Part shown: one piece after another, positions 17,927-26,485 of the stretch
How the letters are laid out: each line of letters begins with the position of its first letter
Numbering within the stretch: the stretch's first letter is position 1
DNA from: Nocardiaceae bacterium
GTDB lineage: Bacteria; Actinomycetota; Actinomycetes; Mycobacteriales; Mycobacteriaceae
Direction: 5' to 3'
Length of the DNA stretch: 35,562 nt
Assembly (NCBI GenBank): GCA_021372355.1
Contig: JAJFUQ010000147.1
Span: forward strand, 1-35,562
Notes under the pieces: generated by a model
What the model was told of the DNA's origin: nothing
What the model saw: the letters and a program-made list of their open reading frames with translations, nothing else
The model's database searches: none
Position numbers and translations under genes: made by a program

Positions 17927-18427
17927 TTGTCACTGGGTGACCGGCGTGGCGGCACGCGCGAGATTGGACCGTTCCTCAAGGGCCGTTCGCTCCTGTTGTC
18001 GGACTACTACGAAGTCGGACGCGAGAAGGTCCGCGAGTACGCGAACGCCGTCCAGGACATGAACGCAGCGCACTACAGCGAGGCTGCCGCGCGCGAACTC
18101 GGCTATCACGGTCTCGTGGCGCCCTGGACGTTCCTGGCGATGTGGTCATGGAACTGCATGCTCGAGTTCCTCGACGCCGAGGGCGTAGGTCTGGACCTGC
18201 GTTCGCTCGTTCACACCGAGCAGGAATACCAGTTCCATCAACCGATCATCGCCGGCGATCGGCTGCGCGGAGAGTTCCACGTGGACGTCTACCGCGAGAT
18301 GGGCAAGATCGCGACGATCCGCGCCCGCACCGAGGTCACCAAGATGGACGGTGAACCGGTTGCGACCGTCATCAGCACGCTCGTCAAGCACGACCGCGGA
18401 CTCGACATCGAGATCCCCGGGCTCTGA
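17927..18427 (+). CDS. MaoC-like hydratase/dehydratase, FAS1-like N-terminal type (HadA/HadC-like)
   Basis: The frame is open back into rnpB, but GGAGG at 17914-17918 stands 8 bases before a TTG at 17927. That gives 166 residues, the size of mycobacterial HadA/HadC proteins. The chain begins with a DYYEVGREKVREYANAVQDMN segment (FAS1-like dehydratase N domain). It continues with GYHGLVAPWTFLAMW, VHTEQEYQFHQPIIAGDRL and a final beta strand. In HadAB/HadBC these are the non-catalytic, substrate-holding subunits of the (3R)-hydroxyacyl-ACP dehydratase in mycolate elongation; no HadB partner is seen here. It converges with the RNase H gene, whose stop is directly adjacent. Confidence 0.75.
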   Translation: MSLGDRRGGTREIGPFLKGRSLLLSDYYEVGREKVREYANAVQDMNAAHYSEAAARELGYHGLVAPWTFLAMWSWNCMLEFLDAEGVGLDLRSLVHTEQEYQFHQPIIAGDRLRGEFHVDVYREMGKIATIRARTEVTKMDGEPVATVISTLVKHDRGLDIEIPGL

Positions 18428-19537
18428 TCACCTCAGGTACGACGTGTCGTTGACGAGTCGAACCGCAGAACCGCCGTCGGGATAGAACTCGGCGATACTC
18501 AACGACGCCAAATCCAGGTGCAGGCGGTATAGCAGCGCCGGACCGACGCCGAGAGCCAACTGGAGCAACGTCTTGATCGGCGTCACATGGCTCACCACGA
18601 CCACGGTCTGATCTGCGTACTGCTCGCAGATGGCGTTCCGCGCCGTGATGATTCGCTCCCGAACGGTGGCAAAACTCTCGCCCTGCGGCGGCGCCACCGT
18701 CTCGTCGGAAAGCCAACGTCGATGCTCGGACGGGTATTGAGCTGCGGCTTCGGCGAAGGTCAGGCCCTCCCATGAGCCGAAGTCGGTCTCGATGAGCTCA
18801 GGCATGACCACGGGTTCGATCCCGATCGCGTGACCCACTTCGGCGGCGGTCTGCATCGTGCGACCGAGCGGTGAGCGCACGATCGCGCCGATGTCCGGCC
18901 GCTTGGCGATCGACTCGGCTGCCGCTTTTGCCTGCGCGAGACCGGTCTCCGTGAGCGGCGGGTTCCCGCGGCCCGAATAGCGCTGTTCGATCGACAGCGC
19001 GGTCTGTCCGTGGCGAAGCAGCAGCAGCCGCGTCGGTTTGCCGGTCGACGACGTCCAACCGGGTGAGCGGTACTCCCCTGCCCCGGACTTCGCAGGCTTG
19101 ACGACCGCCGGCTCGACGGTCCCGGCCGCGATGGCCGCGGCTCCGTCCATGGCCTTGTTCGCGAGCGAATCGGCGTGCGAGTTCTCGGCCCGCGGAATCC
19201 ACGTGAACGTGATGTGGGAGAAGCCTCGAGCGAGGTCCTGCGCGCGCCGGAACCGCGATTGCATGTCTGCGTTCTTGACCTGCCAACGTCCGCTCATCTG
19301 CTCGACGATGAGTTTGGAGTCCATTCGGACGTCGACCTCGTCGGCGCCGAGTTCGATCGCGGCGGTCAGACCGGCGATGAGCCCCTCGTATTCGGCAACG
19401 TTGTTGGTTGCCGTGCCGATCGATTCGGCTCGCTCGGCCAACACCTGTGCGCGATCGCCGGAGAAAACGACGGCACCGTAGCCGGCCGGACCGGGATTGC
19501 CGCGGGAGCCGCCATCGGCTTCGACGATCACCTTCAC
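18428..19537 (-). CDS. Bifunctional RNase HI / histidine (acid) phosphatase, Rv2228c-like
   Basis: This 369-residue protein is a fusion. The N-terminal RNase HI domain has its acidic catalytic residues in EADGGSRGNPGPAGYG, NNVAEYEGL and VRMDSKL (residues 1-140). The C-terminal phosphoglycerate-mutase-like domain has the phosphate-accepting histidine in LLLRHGQTALS and a second in VVSHVTPIKTLL (about 168-369). It resembles M. tuberculosis Rv2228c, described as an RNase HI with acid phosphatase/CobC-like activity. It should remove RNA from RNA-DNA hybrids and may dephosphorylate alpha-ribazole phosphate. GTG start. It is the last gene of a five-gene minus-strand operon, 4 bp after the zinc-ribbon gene. 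Confidence 0.93.
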   Translation of the reverse strand: MKVIVEADGGSRGNPGPAGYGAVVFSGDRAQVLAERAESIGTATNNVAEYEGLIAGLTAAIELGADEVDVRMDSKLIVEQMSGRWQVKNADMQSRFRRAQDLARGFSHITFTWIPRAENSHADSLANKAMDGAAAIAAGTVEPAVVKPAKSGAGEYRSPGWTSSTGKPTRLLLLRHGQTALSIEQRYSGRGNPPLTETGLAQAKAAAESIAKRPDIGAIVRSPLGRTMQTAAEVGHAIGIEPVVMPELIETDFGSWEGLTFAEAAAQYPSEHRRWLSDETVAPPQGESFATVRERIITARNAICEQYADQTVVVVSHVTPIKTLLQLALGVGPALLYRLHLDLASLSIAEFYPDGGSAVRLVNDTSYLR

Positions 19538-19541
19538 TGCG

Positions 19542-20279
19542 TCAGATACCCGACTCGTCCGTGCGGATGAGGATGGTGCCGCACTCCGGGCACGTCACGA
19601 CGTCGTCGGACGCCGCGTTGGTGATGGCCGCCAGGTCACCGCGATCGATCTCGATGCGGCACGCGCCGCACTGACGGGCGCGCAGCAACGCCGCGCCCAA
19701 TCCGTACGTCGCGCGCTGCCGCTCGTACGCAGTGGCGAGTTCGTCGGGGACGTTGCCGATCAGCGACTCTCGCTCCGCGGACTTCGCCAGCGACGCCTTC
19801 TCGAGTTCGGTGACGGCGTTTTCGAACGCCCCGCGCGCGGCAGCGAGATCGATCTCCAGTCTCGCGAGCTCCGCGGACTGCTCGCCGAGTTCCGCGACTG
19901 CCGTCTCGCGCCGCTCCATGACCTCGAGCAGGTCTTCCTCGAGATTCTCCTGACGCCGGTGAAGCGTCTGGAGCTCGTGCTCGACGTCGGTCTGCTGCTT
20001 TGCCGGAAGAGCGCCGGAAGCGAGCAGGTCCTCATCGCGCTTGATGCGCTTGCGCACGCCCTCGACGTCGGTCTCGAGCTTCTTGATGTCGCGGTCGAGG
20101 TCATCGATCGTGATTTCCACGGCGACGGCCGCGTCCTTGCTGGTCTGACGGCTCGCGGCCAGTCGAGCGACTTCAGCCTCTTCCGGCAGCGTCTTGCGTT
20201 TGTGCGCGATCCGCACCAGCTCGGCGTCGGCGGCCGCCACGGTCAGCAGGCGGGCTTGAACGAATGGGTCGACCTTCAC
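19542..20279 (-). CDS. Coiled-coil zinc-ribbon protein (Rv2229c-like)
   Basis: The 245-residue protein has a long heptad-rich central region (about residues 40-180, rich in Glu, Leu and Arg). A C4 zinc ribbon near the C terminus consists of CGACRIEI and, about 20 residues on, CPECG. The layout is that of the actinobacterial Rv2229c family (zf-RING_7), which lies in the same place between the RNase H fusion and the Nif3-like gene. A nucleic-acid or protein-binding role is suspected but unproven. GTG start, 33 bp after the Nif3-like stop. Confidence 0.88.
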   Translation of the reverse strand: MKVDPFVQARLLTVAAADAELVRIAHKRKTLPEEAEVARLAASRQTSKDAAVAVEITIDDLDRDIKKLETDVEGVRKRIKRDEDLLASGALPAKQQTDVEHELQTLHRRQENLEEDLLEVMERRETAVAELGEQSAELARLEIDLAAARGAFENAVTELEKASLAKSAERESLIGNVPDELATAYERQRATYGLGAALLRARQCGACRIEIDRGDLAAITNAASDDVVTCPECGTILIRTDESGI

Positions 20280-20312
20280 GCGGTTTCGCTCTCCAGTTCT
20301 TTGTGCCAGCAG

Positions 20313-21437
20313 TTAAGAGCTAACCGTACCGACCGTCCACGGGTCCGTGCGCACGGTACTGACCCGGACCTCGACTCCGAGTTCCCGCTGGACGATGTCG
20401 GCCGCTTGACTACACCACGGCGATTCGCTCGCCCAATGGGCGACGTCCACGAGCGCCGGGCCGCCAGCACGGAGGTGTTCGTCCGCCGGATGGTGCCGCA
20501 GATCCGAGGTCACGTAGACGTCAACCCCCAGACGCGTGACTGCGCTGAGGAACGAATCACCCGCGCCTCCGCACACCGCGACGGTCTTGATCAGGCGGTT
20601 CGGGTCACCTGCCGCGCGGATTCCCCAGACGGTCTTCGGGAGAGCGCGCTCGACTCGTTCCACGAACGCCGACAACGTCTCTGGCTCGGGTAGCTCGCCT
20701 ACTCGTCCGATTCCGAGTTCGCCGGGAACGCTGGCGAGTTCGATGATGTCGAAGGCGGGCTCCTCGTACGGGTGAGCCTCGAGCATGGCTTTCGTCACCG
20801 CGGTACGCAGGCTGCGGTCGGCGACGAGTTCGATGCGTCCCTCACGCACGGTCTCGACGCGCCCCACGGCCCCGATGTGCGGGTTCGCGTCGCCGACGGG
20901 GCGGAACTGGCCCACTCCCTCGACGCGCCAACTGCATTCGCGATAGTCGCCGATCGCGCCGGCGCCCGCGTCGAACATCGCTTTCTGGACTTCTTGGCCC
21001 ATCTTGAGGGGCACCATGACGACCCATTTGTCGAGCGGGCGAGACGGCGCAGGCTCGATCGGACCGGTGACGGTGAGGCCGAGAGCCTCGGCCAGCGCGT
21101 CATTGACGCCGGGCTTGGCCCGATCTGCGTTCGTGTGGGCGCTGAAGAGCGCACAGCCACCGCGGATGAGCTTGTGGAGCAGCGCGCCCTTCGGCGTGTG
21201 TGCACCGACCGTGTCGACGCCACGCAACAGCAGCGGGTGATGCACGACGAGCGCCTGCGCGCCCCACGCCAGGGCTTCGTCGACCACCTCGGCGGTCGCG
21301 TCGACGGCAAACAGCACTCTCTGCACGTCATCGGCTGGGTCTCCCGCGACGAGACCCACCGAATCCCAGCTCTCCGCGAGCGCGGGCGGATACGCCTTAT
21401 CGAGCGTCCCGATCAGATCCGCCAGTTGGACGGTCAC
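20313..21437 (-). CDS. Nif3-like dinuclear metal centre hexameric protein (GTP cyclohydrolase I type 2 family)
   Basis: A GTG at 21437 overlaps the cobC stop by 4 bp (GTGA) and gives 374 residues, the length of the mycobacterial orthologue. The longer open frame to 21536 would run into cobC. Metal-binding motifs are [20 protein letters not shown] and, at the C terminus, [10 protein letters not shown] with [13 protein letters not shown]-like insertion sits in the middle. The family forms toroidal hexamers with two metals per subunit; its physiological reaction is unsettled. Coupling to cobC and the RNase H fusion is conserved in mycobacteria. Confidence 0.93.
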   Translation of the reverse strand: MTVQLADLIGTLDKAYPPALAESWDSVGLVAGDPADDVQRVLFAVDATAEVVDEALAWGAQALVVHHPLLLRGVDTVGAHTPKGALLHKLIRGGCALFSAHTNADRAKPGVNDALAEALGLTVTGPIEPAPSRPLDKWVVMVPLKMGQEVQKAMFDAGAGAIGDYRECSWRVEGVGQFRPVGDANPHIGAVGRVETVREGRIELVADRSLRTAVTKAMLEAHPYEEPAFDIIELASVPGELGIGRVGELPEPETLSAFVERVERALPKTVWGIRAAGDPNRLIKTVAVCGGAGDSFLSAVTRLGVDVYVTSDLRHHPADEHLRAGGPALVDVAHWASESPWCSQAADIVQRELGVEVRVSTVRTDPWTVGTVSS

Positions 21438-22444
21438 AGCAACTCCCTCAACACAGTGATCAAGCGGTCGATGTCCGGTCTGGGCCGGACCGCCAGACGC
21501 AGATAGTCCGGTCCCAGCGATGGGAACGTATCGCACCGGCGAACGGCGATTCGATGTTCGCGTGCGAGCCGGTCGCGTACTTCCTCCGCGCGCGGCACGG
21601 AGACGAGGAGGAACGGTGCTAGGGCCGGCTGGGTGACGCGCAGCCCGAGCTCGGTGAGTTCGTTGATGAAATGGTCCCGGTCCGCACGCATCTCAGCTGC
21701 CTTCGCGGCCGCCTCGGCCACCGCTTCCGGCTGTGAGCATTGATAGATCGCCTCGAGCTGCAGAGTTCCGAGGGGCCAGTGCGGGCGACGCGATTCGAGG
21801 CGTTTGATGAGCTCGGGCGAGGCCAGCAGGTACCCGCACCGCAGGCCTGCCAGCGCCCAGGTCTTGGTGAGGCTCCGGAGCACGATGACGTCGTCGGAGG
21901 CTTGGCTGGCCAACGACTCGGGTTCGTCGGCCTCGACGTCGGCGAACGCTTCGTCCACAACAACGACCCGTCCGGGCGCACGAGCAGCGAGGATCGTCTC
22001 GCGAGGGTGCAGCAAGGACGTCGGGTTGGTGGGGTTGCCGACGACGAACAGGTCGGCATCCGCGGGGATGCCTGCCGGAATCAGGCCGAACCCTTCGTCG
22101 CACACGACGGGACTGACCCGGACGCCGGCTTCGCGGAGCACATGCTCAGGCTCGGTGAAGGACGGCTGAACCACCGCCGCATGCTTCGAACCGAGGTTGG
22201 CCAGCAGTGCAAAACCCTCGGCCGCTCCAGACAGCAGCAGCACTTCGTCCGGGCGTCGATGGTGGCGCGCCGCCACCGCGTCTCGCGCCCGTTCCGCGTC
22301 CGCCTTCGTCGGATAACCCGCGAGATCGGCGAGCCGAGCGGTCAGTCGATCCTGCAGCCAACGCGGAGGTTCAGCCAGCCGCACGTTGACGGCGAAGTCC
22401 ACCATGCCGGGCTCGAGCGCCTGGTCCCCGTGATAACGCAGCAC
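21434..22444 (-). CDS. cobC: PLP-dependent aminotransferase, CobC/threonine-phosphate decarboxylase-like (Rv2231c-like)
   Basis: With GTG at 22444 the product is 336 residues, starting just before [20 protein letters not shown]. This conserved N-terminal block of the family is where homology begins. Fold-type I motifs include [33 protein letters not shown] and the PLP-lysine site [17 protein letters not shown]. The family makes (R)-1-amino-2-propanol phosphate for the cobalamin nucleotide loop, or acts on related amino acids. The open frame runs on to 24664, but beyond 22.5 kb it is antisense to other genes. It lies between the MmcQ gene (10 bp upstream) and the Nif3-like gene (4-bp overlap). 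Confidence 0.88.
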   Translation of the reverse strand: MLRYHGDQALEPGMVDFAVNVRLAEPPRWLQDRLTARLADLAGYPTKADAERARDAVAARHHRRPDEVLLLSGAAEGFALLANLGSKHAAVVQPSFTEPEHVLREAGVRVSPVVCDEGFGLIPAGIPADADLFVVGNPTNPTSLLHPRETILAARAPGRVVVVDEAFADVEADEPESLASQASDDVIVLRSLTKTWALAGLRCGYLLASPELIKRLESRRPHWPLGTLQLEAIYQCSQPEAVAEAAAKAAEMRADRDHFINELTELGLRVTQPALAPFLLVSVPRAEEVRDRLAREHRIAVRRCDTFPSLGPDYLRLAVRPRPDIDRLITVLRELL

Positions 22445-22454
22445 GGGATGGAAA

Positions 22455-22844
22455 CTACCGTGACGCTCGCCAGCTATCGACAACGTGTGGTGGCGCCAGC
22501 GCGAGCCAGGCGTCCTCCACCAGCTCCGCGAGGACGTTCGGCTCGACCTCATCCAATTCGACGAGGACTGCGTTGAACCCGTTGAAGTGCTCGATCGTGA
22601 AGACGCCCGAATGCCCCTGCGCGAGAACCGCTTCCTTGTCGGTTTGATCGGCGACGCGAAACGCGACGATCGGTTGCCCCGGGATTGGTGCGGTGCCGAA
22701 TCTCTTGATGTCGGCCTTCGAGAACAAGCGCTCCCACGCGAACGTCTTGCCGGCCACTGACCACGTGCGGGTTCCGCGCCGATCGGCCTCCTCGGATTCG
22801 GGGAGATCGGCGACAAGCTGTGCAACGTCATCGAGTGTGGCCAT
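22455..22844 (-). CDS. MmcQ/YjbR family protein
   Basis: This 129-residue protein (ATG at 22844; a GTG at 22853 is an alternative) begins ATLDDVAQLVADLPESEEADRRG. It has the MmcQ/YjbR features WSVAGKTFAWERLFSK, a central PIVAFRVADQTDKEAVLAQ and IEHFNGFNAVLVELDEV. The small alpha/beta double-wing fold has been called DNA-binding by structure, but its role is not established. It is the promoter-proximal gene of the minus-strand operon ending in the RNase H fusion. Confidence 0.85.
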   Translation of the reverse strand: MATLDDVAQLVADLPESEEADRRGTRTWSVAGKTFAWERLFSKADIKRFGTAPIPGQPIVAFRVADQTDKEAVLAQGHSGVFTIEHFNGFNAVLVELDEVEPNVLAELVEDAWLALAPPHVVDSWRASR

Positions 22845-23149
22845 GACTGACACTTACCCGGCCCCCGAGTTGCGCGCACGTCGAACGGGTGGGGATTTCC
22901 AAGCCCTTGGGTTGGTGTTCGTCCAGCTCGCCCGTCGACAAGATCGAAAGGACTCTCCTCGACAGAAAGTGCACCCATGACAACGTTTGCCGCTGCCAGC
23001 CTTGCCACATTCGTGTTCGGCGCGGTCGTTCGCCTCGGGACGCGTGCGCTTGCCGAGGACTCCGAGTGCGGTCCGTGGATGGTCGGCCGCCGGTGAGTCA
23101 GCGCCGAGAGCCCGCACGAAATTGCACCGGCGACTGATTCACTGGTCGC
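22845..23149. other. 305-bp divergent intergenic region between MmcQ and carbonic anhydrase genes
   Basis: Promoters for both operons must lie here, but I cannot point to convincing -35/-10 pairs. A 39-codon frame runs from ATG 22977 to TGA 23096 (N terminus MTTFAAASLATFVFGAVVR, somewhat hydrophobic) with an AGAAAG some 9 bases upstream. It is too short to support as a gene. In the M. tuberculosis arrangement the protein tyrosine kinase ptkA occupies this general position; no remnant of it is visible. Confidence 0.5.
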
Positions 23150-23668
23150 GTGAGCGACATTGATCAGCTGGTCCAGGCGAATAGGTGGTACCGCCTCAGG
23201 TTTCCCGAGCCACGACCACGTAAGCCGAAGCGGCAGCTCGCGATCGTGTCGTGCATGGACTCGCGCCTGGACCTGTTCAGTGCGCTCGGTCTCGACGTGG
23301 GTGACGCCCACATCATCCGAAACGCCGGCGGCGTGGTGACCGACGACGTTCTTCGATCGCTTGCCATCAGTCAACGCGAGATCGGCACCCGGGCGGTCAT
23401 GATCGTCCAGCACACCAACTGCGGCATGTTCGGCTTCGACGACCCGAAGTTCCGCCGTAAGTTGCTCGACGAATCCGGTCAGAAGCCCTGCTGGGATGTG
23501 CCGGGCTTCTCGAGCCTCGACCGCAGCGTCCGAGAATCCATCGGGAAGGTCGCGAACTGTCCTTGGCTCATTCGCGGTGCCGAAGTACGGGGCTTCATCT
23601 TCAACGTGACGAGTGCCGAGCTCACCGAGGTGCCCCGAGTCGCCGAATCGCCGCCTGAGTTTCTCTAG
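23150..23668 (+). CDS. Beta-carbonic anhydrase (CanA/Rv1284-like)
   Basis: The 172-residue beta-class enzyme has the zinc ligands C35, H88 and C91 (SCMDSRL and HTNCGMFGF) and the D37-R39 dyad that gates the metal. HIIRNAGGVVTDD and the RALAI-like RSLAISQREIGT complete the family pattern. Its length matches the short mycobacterial CanA. It interconverts CO2 and bicarbonate in the cytosol. GTG start. It heads a plus-strand operon, 24 bp before ptpA. Confidence 0.94.
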   Translation: MSDIDQLVQANRWYRLRFPEPRPRKPKRQLAIVSCMDSRLDLFSALGLDVGDAHIIRNAGGVVTDDVLRSLAISQREIGTRAVMIVQHTNCGMFGFDDPKFRRKLLDESGQKPCWDVPGFSSLDRSVRESIGKVANCPWLIRGAEVRGFIFNVTSAELTEVPRVAESPPEFL

Positions 23669-23692
23669 ACGACCCTGTGGCATCGTGGTCAC

Positions 23693-24184
23693 ATGACTGC
23701 TGGTGATCCCCTGGTGACGGTGTGTTTCGTGTGCACCGGCAACATCTGCCGATCCCCGATGGCCGAGAAGATCTTTGTGGCGCACCTCGTGCGGGAAGGC
23801 CTCGACGGCGTCGTGCGGGTGACGAGCGCTGGAACCGGTGGCTGGCACGTGGGCGACGAAGCCGATCCGCGAACGGTTCGCGAACTGCGTGAACACGGCT
23901 ACTCCACCGCGCACGTCGCTGCCCAGTTCGGTCGTGAGCACTCGAGCTCGGACCTGGTCATCTCGCTCGATGCCGGGCATGACCGTGCGCTTGCTCGCCT
24001 GGGCATCCCGGCGAGCCGCCGACGCCTGCTTCGCAGTTTCGATCCCGACGCTGACGGAACGGACGTCGCCGACCCGTATTACGGCGGGCGCGCAGGCTTC
24101 ATCGAATGCCGAGAGCAGATCGAAGCGGCGGTGCCGGGGATGCTGGAATGGGTCCGAAACCGACTGTCCGCCGACGACGACTAA
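23693..24184 (+). CDS. ptpA: Low-molecular-weight protein tyrosine phosphatase
   Basis: This 163-residue protein has the CX5R P-loop near the N terminus (VCTGNICRSP, nucleophile C14, R20) and the general-acid loop DPYYGG near residue 126. It corresponds to M. tuberculosis PtpA (Rv2234), which dephosphorylates phosphotyrosine and is secreted into host cells by the pathogen. The following SURF1 and cobD genes keep the mycobacterial order. The cognate kinase gene ptkA, which precedes ptpA in M. tuberculosis, is missing here and a carbonic anhydrase takes its place. Confidence 0.93.
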   Translation: MTAGDPLVTVCFVCTGNICRSPMAEKIFVAHLVREGLDGVVRVTSAGTGGWHVGDEADPRTVRELREHGYSTAHVAAQFGREHSSSDLVISLDAGHDRALARLGIPASRRRLLRSFDPDADGTDVADPYYGGRAGFIECREQIEAAVPGMLEWVRNRLSADDD

Positions 24185-24194
24185 GTTTGATGCC

Positions 24195-25010
24195 GTGCGA
24201 CGACTGAGGTTTCTGCTGCGACCGAGCTGGATCATGCTCGCGCTCGTCGTCGCCGCGTTCGCGTATCTGTGCTTCAACGTCCTGGCGCCGTGGCAGCTCG
24301 GCAAGAACCACACGACGCAGGAGCGCAACGACCTGATCCAGGCGTCGATGGACGCCGACCCGGTGCCGGTCACGAGCGTGCTCGGCTCCAACGCACCGAA
24401 GAAGTCCGACGAGTGGCGCCGCGTCAGCGCGAGTGGCGTGTACGACAAGTCGAACGTCCTGGTGCGGCTGCAGTCGTACCAGGGCTTTCCGGCCTTCATG
24501 GTTCTGACTCCTTTCCATCTCGACGACGGTTCGTCAGTTCTCATCAACCGCGGGTATGTGAAGGCCAGCGAAGCGAACCAACCGCCGACCCTGGCGCCGG
24601 TGCCGGCCGGCCACGTGACGATCGAGGGACGGCTGCGGCTGCGCCAGATCGCGGCCGAGGACAAGAAGCCGGTATTCGAGTCGGGCTACTGGCAGATCTA
24701 CGCGGTTGACCCGATCGCGGTGGGCGGCATTCTCAAGAACAACCTGCCCTCGGGCTACCTGCAGCTGTCCGACGGACAGCCCGGAGCCTTTGCCGCGGTC
24801 GAGCTCCCCCAGCTCGACTCCGGTCCGTACCTCTCGTACGGCCTCCAGTGGCTCGCCTTCGGTGTGATGGCACCGCTCGGTCTCGCCTACTTCATCCGCG
24901 CTGAGCTACGGGAACGCCGCAAGGAACAGCCTGCCGTCTCGACCTCAGCGACGCCCACTCCGCCGACGCCTGCGGACAAACTCACCGATCGCTACGGCAA
25001 GCGTCGCTGA
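24195..25010 (+). CDS. SURF1 family cytochrome oxidase biogenesis protein
   Basis: GTG at 24195, 10 bp after ptpA, gives 271 residues with the SURF1 topology. An N-terminal membrane helix (PSWIMLALVVAAFAYLCFNVLAPW split by residues 10-33) is followed by the family WQLGKN motif. A large extracytoplasmic domain contains LVRLQSYQGFPAFMVLTPF and VLINRGYV. A C-terminal helix (LQWLAFGVMAPLGLAYF) leads into a charged tail. SURF1 proteins help insert haem a into cytochrome c oxidase. The 3' end overlaps the convergent cobD by 66 bp. The open frame further upstream overlaps ptpA and is not coding. Confidence 0.93.
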   Translation: MRRLRFLLRPSWIMLALVVAAFAYLCFNVLAPWQLGKNHTTQERNDLIQASMDADPVPVTSVLGSNAPKKSDEWRRVSASGVYDKSNVLVRLQSYQGFPAFMVLTPFHLDDGSSVLINRGYVKASEANQPPTLAPVPAGHVTIEGRLRLRQIAAEDKKPVFESGYWQIYAVDPIAVGGILKNNLPSGYLQLSDGQPGAFAAVELPQLDSGPYLSYGLQWLAFGVMAPLGLAYFIRAELRERRKEQPAVSTSATPTPPTPADKLTDRYGKRR

Positions 25011-25895
25011 ACTGACCACCGCGCCGGCCTGCACCGCGGACGACAGCCGCACGGCCCGTTTGAGGTCTGCCACTGTCGGAGCCGGACCTTCGCCGAGGGA
25101 CGGCCGTTCTTCGACGCCGTGTGCGTAAACGGTCGTGCCGCCCAGCCCCACGCCCAACGCCCCCGCCATCGCCGATTCGACCACGCCCGCATTCGGGCTG
25201 GGGTGCTTGCGTGCATCCCGTCGCCAGGCCCGAATCGCACCTCGCGGACTGCCCCCGACCACAGGCGCGGTCGCAACAATGAGAGCACCGCACATTCGGG
25301 CCGGGACATAGTTCAGAACGTCGTCGATACGAGCCGACGCCCAGCCGAACCGCTCGTACTTGGCGTTCCGATAGCCGACCATCGCGTCGAGCGTGTTCGA
25401 CGCCCGATACCCCGCGATGCCCGCCGACCCGCCGACCGCACCCCAGAAAAGGGGCGCAACCGTCGCGTCGGAGGTGTTCTCCGCGACGGACTCGAGTGCC
25501 GCACGAACCAGACCAGCCTCATCGAGCGATTGCGGATCGCGTCCACACAGCCATGGCACGAGCTCACGTGCCGATTCGAGATCCCCAGCCTCGACGTGCT
25601 CCGCCAACCGCAACGCAGTCCGGCACAGGGACCGGCCGCCGATCGCCGACCACGTGGTCATCGCAACGGCCACCGTGCCCTTGCCGCGAGAACCGATCAA
25701 GGCCGCGCCGGTGATAAGAGCGGCCGCATAGATGAGCCCCGCTCCTCGACTGTCTCGATAGGTCAGCGACTCTAGGCGCCCCGCGACGGTGCCGAAGCCC
25801 GCGACGGGATGAAAGCGTTGCGGATCGCCGACGGCCAGGTCGGCGGCGTAGCCCGCCACCAACCCAGCCGCACGGCGCGGAAACGGATTCCTCAA
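24945..25895 (-). CDS. cobD: Adenosylcobinamide-phosphate synthase CobD/CbiB
   Basis: I place the start at TTG 25895, which overlaps the ogt stop (TTGA). This puts 25 residues before the GDPQRFHPVAGFG motif, as in the mycobacterial protein, and gives 316 residues. Several membrane helices and the family blocks VAENTSDATVAPLFWGAVGG, GYRNAKYERFGWASARIDD and RKHPSPNAGVVESAMAGALG are present. It joins aminopropanol (phosphate) to adenosylcobyric acid at the membrane. The preceding cobC-like gene makes the related aminoalcohol precursor, so the two loci belong to cobalamin assembly. The 3' end overlaps the SURF1 gene by 66 bp. Confidence 0.92.
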   Translation of the reverse strand: MRNPFPRRAAGLVAGYAADLAVGDPQRFHPVAGFGTVAGRLESLTYRDSRGAGLIYAAALITGAALIGSRGKGTVAVAMTTWSAIGGRSLCRTALRLAEHVEAGDLESARELVPWLCGRDPQSLDEAGLVRAALESVAENTSDATVAPLFWGAVGGSAGIAGYRASNTLDAMVGYRNAKYERFGWASARIDDVLNYVPARMCGALIVATAPVVGGSPRGAIRAWRRDARKHPSPNAGVVESAMAGALGVGLGGTTVYAHGVEERPSLGEGPAPTVADLKRAVRLSSAVQAGAVVSSATLAVAIGEFVRRRRRSGRR

Positions 25896-26485
25896 CGGGC
25901 CGACCCCGCGGTGGCGGTCCGGCGTTCGAAGTCCAGCAGGTAGCGCTTGGCCTCGACCCCACCGAGGTAATTGCCGAACGATCCATCCGATCGAACAACC
26001 CGGTGACACGGCACGATGACCGGCAGTGGGTTCGTCGCGCACGCGGTGCCCGCCGCACGCACCGCCTTCGGATTCCCGACGGCCGCTGCGACCTCGGTGT
26101 AGCTCTCCGTCTGTCCGAACCCGATCGCGACCAAGTGCTCGAGAACCGACAGACGGAATCCCCGGCTCAGCCGGAAATCCAACGGAACGTCGAACCGCCA
26201 ACGTCGGCCTTCGAAGTACTGGTCGAGTTCGCGAGCTGCGGTGTCGAGACGAGCCGGAGTGCGCAGGATGCGCGGGCTCACCGTCGACGCCAAGCTCTCG
26301 AGGACGACGTCGTGGTCTTCGTTGGCGAACGCGAGCCGGACGAGTCCCTGCTCGGTCGCGGCGAGCAGCAAGCTGCCGATCGGCGAATCCACCGTGCGGT
26401 AGGCGACGTCGATAAGTCCCTCGGCCTGCGCATCCGCCACCAGCCGTCCGCGCAGTCTCTCCAGGGTGTCGGCCTCAGTACGCAT
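25892..26485 (-). CDS. ogt: Methylated-DNA--protein-cysteine methyltransferase
   Basis: The start is ATG 26485, with GGGGGA 5 bases upstream, giving 197 residues; it overlaps the sigma factor 3' end. The acceptor site is PCHRV with C160. The DNA-binding helix VLEHLVAIGFGQTESYTEVAAAVGNPKAVRAAG (split around residues 114-146) and GNYLGGVEAKRYLLDFE follow the family. It repairs O6-alkylguanine by suicidal transfer of the alkyl group to cysteine. There is an N-terminal extension of about 30 residues before the VDSPIGSLLLA domain. It is translationally coupled to the sigma factor upstream and cobD downstream. Confidence 0.93.
   Translation of the reverse strand: MRTEADTLERLRGRLVADAQAEGLIDVAYRTVDSPIGSLLLAATEQGLVRLAFANEDHDVVLESLASTVSPRILRTPARLDTAARELDQYFEGRRWRFDVPLDFRLSRGFRLSVLEHLVAIGFGQTESYTEVAAAVGNPKAVRAAGTACATNPLPVIVPCHRVVRSDGSFGNYLGGVEAKRYLLDFERRTATAGSAR

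Noticed and set aside
21438..21536. N-terminal extension of the Nif3-like protein to 21536
   Set aside because: It overlaps cobC; family homology starts at the GTG that overlaps the cobC stop.
22977..23096. 39-codon frame in the MmcQ/carbonic anhydrase gap
   Set aside because: No strong ribosome site, no recognisable family and no operon context; noted in the intergenic entry only.
22480..24664. A minus-strand frame stays open for 1076 codons from 24664 through cobC
   Set aside because: Beyond the cobC start it is antisense to carbonic anhydrase, ptpA and SURF1. It has low-complexity Ser/Arg-rich sequence with no family motif; it is a GC-bias shadow.
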